From Erwinia mallotivora (GTDB taxonomy: Bacteria; Pseudomonadota; Gammaproteobacteria; Enterobacterales; Enterobacteriaceae): 59,697 bases of DNA. Shown piece after piece: positions 19,375-28,434 of the stretch (positions within the stretch are counted from its first letter, which is position 1; each line of letters begins with the position of its first letter). Below the pieces are notes generated by a model. The model was given only the letters and a program-made list of their open reading frames with translations, was not told the origin of the DNA and did not search any database. The translations under genes were made by a program, and so were the position numbers. The stretch covers positions 1 to 59,697 of the forward strand of contig NZ_JFHN01000068.1 in assembly GCF_000590885.1 (NCBI RefSeq). Direction: 5' to 3'.

Positions 19375-20799
19375 TTAGTGCGGATCGATCAACCAGGTTC
19401 CAACGTGGTTGATCTCCAGCTGCTGATTACGCAACGTCGTGCCATTCTGCACCGAAATTTTATAGCGCCCGGCGGGGAGATTCAGTGAGGCATATCCGCT
19501 GGTATCTGGCTTCACGTCGACAGGTTTATCATCCAGCATCAGCCGATCGGTGTTACTCAGTTTCAGATAGACTTTAGCCATTGGTGCCGTAGCGGTGGAT
19601 GCGGATGGGTTTGTCCCGGAAGAGGGCGTCAGTGGCTGAGAAGTGTCTGTCGTCGCAGTGGTGGTTGCGGTGTCATCATAATTCAGCACCACCACCAGTG
19701 CCACTAATGCCACCAGCACAGCGCCAGACAGTATCGCCAGCGGTGTTGAGATCCTGCGCCCTGCCTTTATCGCCACGGGTTCCGCCGCGCCCGCCGCAGC
19801 ATTGACCGCTATCACTACCGGTTCCGGCACGCTCTCCGGGTCAGGTATTGCACGACTTTCCCTGATGACGGTAACGGCGGCGACCAGTTCCTCAACGGTG
19901 CTGACCGGCAGCTCGATCAGCGCCGCCAGTTCATCGATTGACTGTGGACGGTCCTGAGGTTTCATCGCCAGTGAACAGTCAATGGCGTTCAGCAGCGGTA
20001 ATGAATAGCCTGGGGGCCGCAAGGCGGTCAGCGGCTTATAGTGATCTTCAATGCAGCGCACCACGCTGACAGGCGGTGGGGAACCGGTCACCAGCGTGTG
20101 GAGTACCGCGCCAAGCGCATAGATGTCCGTCCACGGTCCCTGGTCGGCGTCACTCTCTTCACTGTACTGCTCAATGGGAGCATAGCCCGGTTTGAGCATG
20201 ATCTCAGTTTCATCGGACAGGTTGCCTATTTCTCGGCGCGCAGAGCCAAAATCAAGCAGCACCGGCAGGTGATTGTCCTGGATCTGGATATTGTCGAGCG
20301 AGATATCACGGTGCAGATAACCTGCCTGGTGAATGGTATCGATTGCCCCGAACAGCGGCGGCAGCAGCTGGCGGATCCAGGCATCGTTCAGCATGTCTGC
20401 TTTGCTCTGTTGCCACTCTTTCAGAGTGATACCGCTGTAATAGAGGGTTCCCATGTAGGCGGTGCCGTTCTCTTCCCAGAAACGCAGCACATGCAGCAGG
20501 CCGGGATGATTAAAACGCGCCAGCAGTCGCGCTTCCTGAATAAAGCTGTGCAGTCCGGCATTAAACAGTCGCTGGTAGCGTTCTCCGCGCAGGACAATAT
20601 TCAGATGCTCATCGCGCGTTGCCAGCGAGACAGGCAGATATTCTTTGATGGCGATGTGACGTTCGAGAAGGTGGTCCCAGGCGCGATAAACAATGCCAAA
20701 GCCGCCCCCGCCAATCACTTCTTTTATCTCAAATTCATTAAAGCGGTGGCCTGCCGGAAGGGCGTTGGCGACATCTTTTGTTTTATCGTTTGCCGACAT
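19375..20799 (-). CDS. PpkA-like membrane Ser/Thr protein kinase of a T6SS-type phosphorylation pathway
   Basis: A Hanks-type kinase of about 474 residues. The glycine loop is GGGGFGIVYRAW, the ATP lysine is in IAIKEYLP, the catalytic loop reads HRDISLDNIQI, and LLDFGSAR and GYAPIEQY follow. One transmembrane segment (PLAILSGAVLVALVALVVVL) comes after the kinase domain, then a Ser/Thr-rich spacer and a PEGA-like periplasmic domain (NLPAGRYKISVQNGTTLRN). It would sense an envelope signal and phosphorylate a partner such as the FHA protein encoded upstream. ATG 20799 is preferred to a GTG at 20808. It is last in the minus-strand array and oppositely paired with the PP2C phosphatase. Confidence 0.85.
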   Translation of the reverse strand: MSANDKTKDVANALPAGHRFNEFEIKEVIGGGGFGIVYRAWDHLLERHIAIKEYLPVSLATRDEHLNIVLRGERYQRLFNAGLHSFIQEARLLARFNHPGLLHVLRFWEENGTAYMGTLYYSGITLKEWQQSKADMLNDAWIRQLLPPLFGAIDTIHQAGYLHRDISLDNIQIQDNHLPVLLDFGSARREIGNLSDETEIMLKPGYAPIEQYSEESDADQGPWTDIYALGAVLHTLVTGSPPPVSVVRCIEDHYKPLTALRPPGYSLPLLNAIDCSLAMKPQDRPQSIDELAALIELPVSTVEELVAAVTVIRESRAIPDPESVPEPVVIAVNAAAGAAEPVAIKAGRRISTPLAILSGAVLVALVALVVVLNYDDTATTTATTDTSQPLTPSSGTNPSASTATAPMAKVYLKLSNTDRLMLDDKPVDVKPDTSGYASLNLPAGRYKISVQNGTTLRNQQLEINHVGTWLIDPH

Positions 20800-20849
20800 A
20801 ATTAACACTCTCTAAGAGCTGAATCCTGGATTACCCGGTGATTACCGGA

Positions 20850-21800
20850 TTAGTTAACGGTGCGCCAGGCACCAATAGCCGGATCGGCCAGATCGGCATG
20901 CAGTTCATCAACCAACAGCACATTAATTTTGATTTGATTTCCGATTACGGTCGCCCAGCTCTGACGTAACGATGCGATCCGCTCTTTCAGTAAGGCAGAA
21001 TCGGCCGCCTGTGCCTTGTTCATTTTCACCAGTAACGATCCCTCAAATGACCAGACATGCAGCGACGGATCGAACATCAGTAATAACCAGCTGTCCGGTG
21101 CCGACTTTTTGCTGACCACCAGACGCTGATTATTGGCCGAGACAATGTTCAGCTCTCCGCTGGCAGGATGGACATGGCGCAAGGGGAATCCCTGATAGAA
21201 CTGCACCGCCACCGGCTGATTGTTGCCGCTGTCGGAGAGCGTCAGCACGCTTTGTCCTTCCAGCCAGCCTCCGGAAGGACAGGAGAGGTTTTTGTCATCG
21301 GGGATAAACAGCGCATGTTGGGTCTCTCCCCACCAGGTACGAAAATGGCAGCCGCCGGGCAGAGCGAAGCGAGGTAACGGAATGGTGTTAGCAGGCTGCG
21401 ACAAATCAAGAGGTTCGGCATTGCTGTTGGTCGCCGCCTCTGTGGCATCGGCAATCACTATGGGGCGCCAGTTTTGCTCTTTAGCCGCCGTGCCGGTGGC
21501 AAGCACAGAACCGTTATCACTGGTCATCTGCCAGGGCAATTCTTCGAGCTTACCGCACTGATTTTGCAGTAACGTACCCACGCGCGGCAGAAAACTGTTC
21601 AGCACGCTGGATTCCTTACTTTTGCCCGAAACAATGCGTAAATGAATATCTTCCTGGCACCAGTCGCGAGGAGTATTACTCTGAACGTTATCAATAAAGA
21701 CCTCCAGCGCCAGGCTGGGGGAGTAAACCACGCGATAATCCTCCGCTTGTGCGGCAGTCGCTATCAACAGTACGGCAGTGACAGGCAACCAAAATTTCAT
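20850..21800 (-). CDS. unknown periplasmic protein of the T6SS-like array
   Basis: A 316-residue protein with a clean Sec signal peptide (MKFWLPVTAVLLIATAAQA, cleavage before Glu). There is no later membrane segment, so it is probably periplasmic. Cysteines in DWCQED, NQCGKL, GGCHFRTW and LSCPSG could form two disulfides. I recognise no domain. It lies between the kinase gene (50 bases) and the phosphatase gene (14 bases), so it is almost certainly co-transcribed with them. A periplasmic partner for the kinase sensor domain is one possibility, inferred from context only. Confidence 0.7.
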   Translation of the reverse strand: MKFWLPVTAVLLIATAAQAEDYRVVYSPSLALEVFIDNVQSNTPRDWCQEDIHLRIVSGKSKESSVLNSFLPRVGTLLQNQCGKLEELPWQMTSDNGSVLATGTAAKEQNWRPIVIADATEAATNSNAEPLDLSQPANTIPLPRFALPGGCHFRTWWGETQHALFIPDDKNLSCPSGGWLEGQSVLTLSDSGNNQPVAVQFYQGFPLRHVHPASGELNIVSANNQRLVVSKKSAPDSWLLLMFDPSLHVWSFEGSLLVKMNKAQAADSALLKERIASLRQSWATVIGNQIKINVLLVDELHADLADPAIGAWRTVN

Positions 21801-21814
21801 AGTGTTCCTTGGTG

Positions 21815-22594
21815 TTATTTCCGCGTCGGCAGAAAGCGGGCAGAATCTGACATCTGCTGTAAAAGCGTGGTTTCCTGAGGCGAGCCAATCCAGACTGCCA
21901 CCGCGCTTAAGTTGTCTTCTTTTTTTTCACTACGGTTGATTGCGGTATGCATCAGCGCCAGCCACTCATCCGGAGAGTTGACCATGCGCAACGCCTGCTC
22001 CATTTCCTGTGGGGCAAGGCTGGACCAGAAGCCATCGGTACAAACCAGAAACGCATCGCCATCTTCCAGCGGCATCACGTCGCTACAGGTGGCTGACAGC
22101 GGGCCATCCGCACCGAGCGCATTATAAAGTAAATTACTGTTTATGCCGGTATTATCAACACCCGCATCTTTCAGCTGCTGAGCCAGGCTGTGATCGCGGG
22201 TAACAGCATCAATAAAGCCCCGGCGGAAATGATAAATTCGGCTGTCGCCTGCATGTGCCCACCAGCACTGTTGTGCATCGCGATCGATGAACAGGGCGGC
22301 CAGCGTGGTGCTCATCTGACTGAAATTGAGCATCTGGCGTTGTGCCTGCCTTATTGCCCGATCAACGTTTTCCAGCCAACGCGCTGTATCAGCGGAATCG
22401 ATTGATGCGTCGTTTGCCAGTTGAGAGAGTAAAACGTCTCTGGCGATGCGAGCGGCAATCTGCCCGCCTGCGGTGCCAGCCACGCCGTCACAGACCAGAA
22501 AACAGGCGCAGTGCTCGCCAACGACTGCGCCTGTTTCGTCCTGATTACTTTCGCGCACGCCCTGTTGTGACGTTGCAGCATAATTAATGTTCAT
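21815..22594 (-). CDS. PP2C-family protein phosphatase (PppA-like)
   Basis: A 259-residue cytosolic PPM-type Ser/Thr phosphatase. Metal-binding motifs are present: NQDETG, FLVCDGVAGTAGG, WWAHAGDSRIY, LVCTDGFWSSL and KEDNLSAVAV. In Pseudomonas T6SS, PppA reverses the phosphorylation of the FHA protein by PpkA. Here its start overlaps the FHA gene by four bases (22591-22594), and the kinase lies two genes downstream, so the full kinase/phosphatase/FHA trio is present. Confidence 0.9.
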   Translation of the reverse strand: MNINYAATSQQGVRESNQDETGAVVGEHCACFLVCDGVAGTAGGQIAARIARDVLLSQLANDASIDSADTARWLENVDRAIRQAQRQMLNFSQMSTTLAALFIDRDAQQCWWAHAGDSRIYHFRRGFIDAVTRDHSLAQQLKDAGVDNTGINSNLLYNALGADGPLSATCSDVMPLEDGDAFLVCTDGFWSSLAPQEMEQALRMVNSPDEWLALMHTAINRSEKKEDNLSAVAVWIGSPQETTLLQQMSDSARFLPTRK

Positions 22595-23757
22595 TCTTCT
22601 TCCGGTCGTATCTGAGAGTCTTTGTACTGATTGACTTCCATATCGTAGGCTTGCAAAAACGCGTTACCAAAAAGAGTGTGAAAGTCGTCTTCGATTTCAC
22701 CTGACATGTTTTGATAATGGCGCAGAAAATAGTCCCAGAGTGCGGCTTTTTTAACCATGCCCGGAGCAATACGCGGCAGATTGCCATCGCGGCGGGCATT
22801 GTCATCCAGGCGCTGGGGATTAAACGACTGCAACATGGCTGCAATGATGGCGCGGATCCCGGCAATCATGCCCAACTGATGCGCCTGTAAATCCACCAGA
22901 GCATCGCGAACCGCCTGCTCTGGCGGCATAAAACCAGGCATCTCACTCTGATAAATCTGCATCAGTACCGTTTTACCGGAAGGCAGAATCTTAAAGGGAT
23001 TATTAGCCTCGTTAAGGATCATGGTCATCTCAGCCTTAACGCCACGTTTAAGGATTGAACGCGAAGAGAGCAGGGCGACGGTTCCCTGGGAAAACAGGCT
23101 CAGCATCCGGCCAGTGGTGTACATCTGTTCTTCAGTGAGTTGCGGTTTTTCGGCATGATAATCCAGCCCCATCCCTTCCATCAGCGCGGCCAGAAGGCGT
23201 TGTTCATTTCCTGAACTGGCTGGCCGTTCCGGGGCGCTCGCCGCGTGATTAACCGGGTCGATACCCAGCCGGGCACCCGTCTGGCGGGCATTTCTGGCTG
23301 AGAGCGGTTCTGAACTGTGCAGCGCCGCGCCCGGCACCAGTACAGGCTCCTGCTGGTGCAAAATGCCCAGCGGGTCTGGCGTTGCGGGGTCATAATTTTC
23401 AAAAAACGTCAGCGGATCCATCTCCCCGGAAGCCTGTCCTTCCTGGCGCGCCGGGTCACTGACTTTAATCTGATAATGACCAATTCCCAATACGTCGGCA
23501 TGTTGCAGCAGAACCTGAGCGCCACGCGCCAGCGGTTGGTGATTATGCACCACGGCGGTAACGCTGCCGTGAGTGGTCAGACGACAGTCACCATTGGCGG
23601 CCACATGCACCACCGCCTGTAAACGTGAAATGGCGCGATCTTCATCCGGCAGCACCAGATCGTTATCAATGCTGCGCCCGATGGTTCCGCCGGGCGGCAG
23701 AAATTCACAGCTGGTGACGGGTGTAGCGGTGTTGCTTTCAACAATGGTAAATCGCAT
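22591..23757 (-). CDS. FHA-domain protein (TagH/Fha-like)
   Basis: A 388-residue protein. The N-terminal FHA domain binds phosphothreonine; GGTIGRSIDNDLVLPDEDRA, ISRLQAVVH and ADVLGIGHYQI show the conserved Gly-Arg, Ser-Arg and His positions. A linker leads to a C-terminal region of the type VI FHA family (LFSQGTVALLSSRSILKRGVKAEMTMI and FNPQRLDDNA). In the best-studied system this protein is the substrate of PpkA and triggers assembly of the secretion machine. It is coupled to the phosphatase gene downstream and follows tagF by 39 bases. Confidence 0.88.
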   Translation of the reverse strand: MRFTIVESNTATPVTSCEFLPPGGTIGRSIDNDLVLPDEDRAISRLQAVVHVAANGDCRLTTHGSVTAVVHNHQPLARGAQVLLQHADVLGIGHYQIKVSDPARQEGQASGEMDPLTFFENYDPATPDPLGILHQQEPVLVPGAALHSSEPLSARNARQTGARLGIDPVNHAASAPERPASSGNEQRLLAALMEGMGLDYHAEKPQLTEEQMYTTGRMLSLFSQGTVALLSSRSILKRGVKAEMTMILNEANNPFKILPSGKTVLMQIYQSEMPGFMPPEQAVRDALVDLQAHQLGMIAGIRAIIAAMLQSFNPQRLDDNARRDGNLPRIAPGMVKKAALWDYFLRHYQNMSGEIEDDFHTLFGNAFLQAYDMEVNQYKDSQIRPEEE

Positions 23758-23796
23758 GCGTTTTTCCTGAGGCCAGGGCCAGAAGGCAAAAAAACT

Positions 23797-24495
23797 CTAT
23801 TCAAACATGGGGGGATAGAGTCCATGTCGGCCCGGCTGTGCCACAGCGGCCGGATTGAATAATTGTGAAAACAGCTGAGCAGTAAGGTTACCGCTATGTT
23901 TGTGACTGGCAAGCGGATAGCCATCGCTCTGGTTGGTCCACCAGTAACTGGTATACCGCATTGGATCAAAATGCATGGCGACTTCCCGCCAGGCAAGGGT
24001 ACAAGGCATATCCTGATAGCCCAGAACATCCATGATAGCCGAACGGCCGGTGTCGGGTGGTGACAGCGGCGGCAGGTCATTCAGCAAGGCTTCAAGCTGA
24101 ACAACAGCAAAAGGAACCGTAACGGCCTGGTGGAGGGTGGTTCCTAACTGCCGGAACCAGTCACCACATACGCTAAGTTGGGCCGGATGCCAGTGGGTAA
24201 GTGGCACGGTCTGAAGGGCCAGTAAGGGCCATGCCCGCCCCACGCGATCGCGGGAGGGGACCAGACAGCCGATTTGAACCTGCTGTGAGCCCAGGGTGGC
24301 AGGCAGGGCAAAATTCCACACCGGAGCACGGCAGAACTCTGCGCTGACGCCATTGCTGTGCTGGTGCCAGTGTGACAGCCCCTGTTGAAACCAGTTAGTC
24401 CAGTTAGCAACGATGGTTTCAGGCAAATGACGCTGTAAAAAGTCGCCTGCGCCGGGTAGTTTGCCGTACCATCCCAACGGTTTTTTTGCTGCCAT
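23797..24495 (-). CDS. tagF: type VI secretion-associated protein TagF
   Basis: A 232-residue protein with the TagF opening GWYGKLPGAGDFLQRHLP and later PVWNFALPATLGSQQVQIGCLVPSRDRVGRAWPLL. In other bacteria TagF restrains T6SS assembly post-translationally, often together with the PpkA/PppA pathway. It lies two bases after the short tssM. The end (QPGRHGLYPPMFE) looks complete, with no PppA fusion as seen in some species. Confidence 0.88.
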   Translation of the reverse strand: MAAKKPLGWYGKLPGAGDFLQRHLPETIVANWTNWFQQGLSHWHQHSNGVSAEFCRAPVWNFALPATLGSQQVQIGCLVPSRDRVGRAWPLLALQTVPLTHWHPAQLSVCGDWFRQLGTTLHQAVTVPFAVVQLEALLNDLPPLSPPDTGRSAIMDVLGYQDMPCTLAWREVAMHFDPMRYTSYWWTNQSDGYPLASHKHSGNLTAQLFSQLFNPAAVAQPGRHGLYPPMFE

Positions 24496-24497
24496 GG

Positions 24498-26615
24498 TTA
24501 TTCCTCTCCGGACGGGTAATCGTCAGATGCGGCCGGAACCGGGGCAGGCGTGTCCAGCGGTTGTGGCACAGCATTATCCAGATTATTCACCATTTTGCGC
24601 ATCAGCACGTTGTCCCGGGCATAAGGCGAGGTCTGGATCTGCCGGTCAAGTAATTGACTGAGGTGCCAGTCCAGCTGCTGAAGCTGCCGGGTCGTGACGC
24701 TGCCTGGCAGTGTGCGTTGCAGATTCTGCATCACCCAGCCCCGCAAAAATTCCCCGTCATAGCTGCGCGGCTGATACAACATTTGATAAGCCCGCAGAGC
24801 ATTTCGGCTGAACTCACTGTCATCCCCTTTATCATTGCGCAGGATTAGGGTGATTGCCTGAGCGACACGGGGCAACAGCAGGCTTTTCAGCGCGTTCTGA
24901 TACAATCCCCAGCTGGCGTTACTTACCTGTACACCCCGATACAACCCTCCCCGCATACTCAGGGGCGGGGAAGTGAGTGAAAAATGCTGACTTTGCGGCA
25001 GTGCCACCAGACTGTTTAAGAAAGGTAGCAGATCCAGAATCTCTCCGCGATTGCTGGCCTGTAATCGAGTGGCCTGTTGCTGGATGGGAGCCAGACGTGC
25101 TGCTACCTGATGCAGATAGCGCTGGTTGTTGGCATAACTGGTGGCCCATAAAAATGTTGTCATGCTCAGTGCCAGCAGCAAAAAAGCATACCCGGCCCGG
25201 TGTAACTGATGGTTGCGACGTTCCCAAAGGCGATCGCTACCGGCGAGGTTGCTTTCTCTGAAGACCAGATCGCTGAGCAGAGAGCGAATAAAATAGCTCT
25301 GGCCTTTACTGGCCGGAATAGGCGCGTTGCGATTGACGCTGTCCCAGTTGGCAATGGAGTGGTCAGATGCCTCAGGTAGCTGAAGCTTGCGCGTCAGTTC
25401 CCCCATGATACGGTCAAAGGGCAAACCTTCCTGCGTTCCGCTGGTGAAAAACAACCCACGCGGTGCCCAGGGCATCCTGCCATTTTCTGCCGCGAAAACG
25501 ATGTCAAGATAGTCCGCCAGCAGTGGACGCAGTGAAGCAAACTCCTGTGGAAAAAGAAAGCAGTCCGAGCGGTGAAGCAGATCTTTTTCCCTTGCCATGT
25601 TGCGGGCAAGATCGTTTTCCAGTCGGCGGGTGAGCAGACGGAACTGGCGGTCAAACATCTCCAGGTGAGTGGAATCATCTGACTGGTCGGTTTTCCATGG
25701 AAAGGTAAAGCCCCAGATGGCATCACGCTGCGTCTTATCCAGCCCGCCATAATAGCTCATGAACCCTTTCAGCAGGTCTGTTTTGGTTACCATCACATAG
25801 ACCGGGAAGTGAATACCCGTTTGTTGATGCAGTTCTGCCATGCGTTGCCGTAGGGCGCTGGCCTGACGGGTACGGGCTTCTGCCGTATCACTCAGCAGAT
25901 CTGCCACGCTGATGGTCATAATCACACCGTTGACAGGTTGCCGGGTGCGGTAACGTTTCAACAGGGTGATAAACGTCTGCCATTCACTGGCATCTCTTAC
26001 GCGCTGGCTCTCCTGCAAGGTATACCGTCCTGCGGTATCCAGTAAAACGGCCTGCTGGGTAAACCACCAGTCGCAGTGCCGCGTGCCACCCACGCCGCGT
26101 AAAGCCGTTTTACCCAGGCTGTCACTGAGTGGGAATTCCAGCCCGGAATTAATCAACGCGGTAGTCTTACCTGCGCCCGGCGCGCCGACGATCATGTACC
26201 AGGGCAACTGGTAAAGATACTGGGCGTTAAAACGTTGCAGCCAGCCGTACGTTTTTTTTTGCTGATGAGCAGAGAACTGGATTTTTTTTAACAACATAGC
26301 CGCTTCACTGAAGCGGGTGTTAAGCAGCTCACCGGTTGCCGCCTGTTCGGCATGGTCTGTGTTCTGCTCCTGCAAGTTGCGCAGCAGTTTGCTGTTGAAC
26401 CACGCGCGATAAAGTTGCGGAATCAACTGCAATAAAATCCACAGGAAATAGCACAGACCGATGGCAATTTGTCTGTTGAGGCTGGTTTCCAGCCAGTGGT
26501 TGTCACCAAAAGGAATCTGTGGACCGGTTATCCAGATTAAAGCAGACAGCGCGGTGATGCCGAGAAAACTCCACAGCAGGCGATTGAAAATCAGAGAAGT
26601 CAACATTGACGACAT
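24498..26615 (-). CDS. tssM: short TssM/IcmF-type inner-membrane protein lacking most of the periplasmic domain
   Basis: A 705-residue protein; TssM is normally around 1100-1200 residues. Two N-terminal membrane segments (about residues 10-30 and 50-68) precede a cytoplasmic NTPase domain with Walker A GAPGAGKTT at 144-152 and LLDTAGRY. A third membrane segment (YAFLLLALSMTTFLWATSYA) begins the periplasmic part. After VLMRKM the familiar sequence stops and a proline-rich tail (VPQPLDTPAPVPAASDDYPSGEE) ends the protein. The C-terminal domain that contacts the TssJ lipoprotein is therefore missing. There is no frameshift, and the next gene starts two bases later. It could be a deletion product or a functional short form. 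Confidence 0.85.
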   Translation of the reverse strand: MSSMLTSLIFNRLLWSFLGITALSALIWITGPQIPFGDNHWLETSLNRQIAIGLCYFLWILLQLIPQLYRAWFNSKLLRNLQEQNTDHAEQAATGELLNTRFSEAAMLLKKIQFSAHQQKKTYGWLQRFNAQYLYQLPWYMIVGAPGAGKTTALINSGLEFPLSDSLGKTALRGVGGTRHCDWWFTQQAVLLDTAGRYTLQESQRVRDASEWQTFITLLKRYRTRQPVNGVIMTISVADLLSDTAEARTRQASALRQRMAELHQQTGIHFPVYVMVTKTDLLKGFMSYYGGLDKTQRDAIWGFTFPWKTDQSDDSTHLEMFDRQFRLLTRRLENDLARNMAREKDLLHRSDCFLFPQEFASLRPLLADYLDIVFAAENGRMPWAPRGLFFTSGTQEGLPFDRIMGELTRKLQLPEASDHSIANWDSVNRNAPIPASKGQSYFIRSLLSDLVFRESNLAGSDRLWERRNHQLHRAGYAFLLLALSMTTFLWATSYANNQRYLHQVAARLAPIQQQATRLQASNRGEILDLLPFLNSLVALPQSQHFSLTSPPLSMRGGLYRGVQVSNASWGLYQNALKSLLLPRVAQAITLILRNDKGDDSEFSRNALRAYQMLYQPRSYDGEFLRGWVMQNLQRTLPGSVTTRQLQQLDWHLSQLLDRQIQTSPYARDNVLMRKMVNNLDNAVPQPLDTPAPVPAASDDYPSGEE

Positions 26616-27838
26616 CAGGATTTCTCCTTCTGACTGTCAGGTGTATCAGGGGCAGGGAAGAGAATAATTTCCACCCGACGGTTTTGCGCGCGATTTTCGT
26701 CACTGTCATTAGGTAACAGCGGGTTGCTGTCGCCACGGCCCTCACTGCGAATGACGTGACCGGGTTTTTGTATCTGCAACATCAGTTTGCTGATGCTGCG
26801 GGCCTGAGCCAGCGAATAATCATAATTCGAGGAAAAATGCGAACCGTGCACAGGCCGGTCGTCAGTAAACACCCTCACCATTATCATGCCCTGAATGGTG
26901 TCCATGGCCGCTGATACGCGGGTGATGATTGCCCGGCCATGTGGCGTCAGGTCAGTGCCTGATTCGTTGAACAGCTTATCGGCGGCAATAATAATTTTAC
27001 TGCCACTGTTGCCATCGGTAACGTCCAGCTGACGCGAGGTAATCAAATCGTCAAGTCTCTGACGAATATCCAGCAGCGTCTGAGAAGAATGGCTGAGTTT
27101 ACCAGGCTCCGTTTTGGGAAGGGGAGTTTGCCAGATGGCGCGAAGTAAAGGCGCCGTGGTGCTACTCAGCCGCCAGTTCAGTCCGGAGTAAATCAGACTG
27201 GCGATAAAGGCGGTCAGGGTGATGCAAACCCAGAGCGGGACGGGGGGACGCCACAGTTTGTCCTGACTGACGATAACCAGCGGCTGCGGGGCTGGCTCGC
27301 CTTCCGGAATGGCACGGGTATCGCTGATTAACTGTGCCAGTCGACCGCGCATCGCATCAAGCTGAGCACGACCCTGTTCCATCGCCCGATAACGCCCTTC
27401 ATAACCCAGCAGCAGGCAGTAATGGATAACCTCCAGCAGCCAGAGATGTTGCGTCGGGGTTTGCGAGATACGCGACAGCAGCTGGAAGACTTTTTCTCCT
27501 CCCCAGCTTTCATTGTGGAAAGTGAACAGCAGGCCATTGCCTGACCATACGCCGCGGTTTCCCCAGGGGGTTTGCGCTGCGGCCTCATCCAGAGTACTGC
27601 ACAGGCAGTAACGTGCACCGATAATCATATCGAAAGGTAAACCCGCCTGCTTACTGTGAATTTCAAACTGGCGGATCTCATCCACCAGCTGCTGACGCAA
27701 CGTGGCAGGATCGTCATGGGTAGCCGCCATGCGGATCTGCACGATGGCATTCAGTAACGGGGAAGCCGCGGTCAGTAGCAGATTTTCCTGACTGACGGCA
27801 GCCGTAATGTCAGCGGTGTTTTCCTGGCTCATCAACAT
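26615..27838 (-). CDS. tssL: TssL/DotU-type protein with OmpA-like peptidoglycan-binding domain
   Basis: A 407-residue protein, the extended TssL form. The N-terminal cytoplasmic DotU domain contains FDMIIGARYCLCSTLDEAAAQTPWG and FHNESWGGEKVFQLL. A single membrane anchor follows (VPLWVCITLTAFIASLIYSGL). The C-terminal OmpA-like domain (VRVFTDDRP, YDYSLAQARSISKLML, NRRVEIIL) should hold peptidoglycan. TssL pairs with TssM in the inner membrane. The stop shares one base with the tssM start. A second ATG at codon 3 is possible. Confidence 0.9.
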   Translation of the reverse strand: MLMSQENTADITAAVSQENLLLTAASPLLNAIVQIRMAATHDDPATLRQQLVDEIRQFEIHSKQAGLPFDMIIGARYCLCSTLDEAAAQTPWGNRGVWSGNGLLFTFHNESWGGEKVFQLLSRISQTPTQHLWLLEVIHYCLLLGYEGRYRAMEQGRAQLDAMRGRLAQLISDTRAIPEGEPAPQPLVIVSQDKLWRPPVPLWVCITLTAFIASLIYSGLNWRLSSTTAPLLRAIWQTPLPKTEPGKLSHSSQTLLDIRQRLDDLITSRQLDVTDGNSGSKIIIAADKLFNESGTDLTPHGRAIITRVSAAMDTIQGMIMVRVFTDDRPVHGSHFSSNYDYSLAQARSISKLMLQIQKPGHVIRSEGRGDSNPLLPNDSDENRAQNRRVEIILFPAPDTPDSQKEKS

Positions 27839-27924
27839 GACTGTCTCTGCGGTGAGGCACCTGCCTGGCAGGTGCTTTTAGTCTGTTCAGACGGTGAATC
27901 CTGGCCTTCCGTGGCACAGTGAGC

Positions 27925-28434
27925 CTACTCCAGAATCCAGGTTGCGTTGTCGCTGTCGCGGCAGGCTTTGCTTTTACCGCCAACATCCACGCAGACTTTC
28001 TTGTTGTTTTTACGCACACGCGGACGATCGTTCTTTAGCGTAGCGTCATAAAGATCGCTTTTCACTCCAGCTTTAAATGGCACATAGCCGATAAGCTGTT
28101 GCTGATCCTCGTCCGCAATAGCCAGCCAGTGGTTTTCCACCTCACCCAGCACGCGGAAGGGTTTGCCATTTTCCAGATAGCGAATAATTTTGCCGCCGTA
28201 GTCCGGGCGGTTCATCACCGTCGCGTTGTACAGTGCCCGATACGTTTCATCGATCGGTGTGAAAGATTGCGGTGCCTCTTCGGCACGGCGGTGGGTCAGT
28301 TGCACGCCATCAACGACCGTGTTAACAAGCGTGTCATCAGTAATCTGAGGCGCTGTTTTACAGCCCGTCAGGGTGATGACGGCCAGCAAGGTGAGTACGA
28401 TGCTAATTTTCACATTATTCCTGGTGAATACCAT
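27925..28434 (-). CDS. SH3-like-domain lipoprotein at the head of the T6SS-like array
   Basis: A 169-residue lipoprotein with signal VKISIVLTLLAVITLTGC and lipobox Cys near residue 25. Its body resembles a bacterial SH3 domain (VMNRPDYGGKIIRYLENGKPFRVLGEVENHWLAI, then LIGYVPF), a fold that often binds cell-wall peptides. It is the first gene of the minus-strand array, 86 bases upstream of tssL. TssJ, the usual T6SS lipoprotein, is a transthyretin-like fold and does not resemble this. It might occupy the TssJ role in a reduced envelope complex, which is inference from position. Confidence 0.7.
   Translation of the reverse strand: MVFTRNNVKISIVLTLLAVITLTGCKTAPQITDDTLVNTVVDGVQLTHRRAEEAPQSFTPIDETYRALYNATVMNRPDYGGKIIRYLENGKPFRVLGEVENHWLAIADEDQQQLIGYVPFKAGVKSDLYDATLKNDRPRVRKNNKKVCVDVGGKSKACRDSDNATWILE

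Noticed and set aside
24498..26615. Calling tssM a pseudogene
   Set aside because: The short gene has an intact frame, intact Walker A motif and tight junctions with both neighbours; truncation alone does not prove loss of function.
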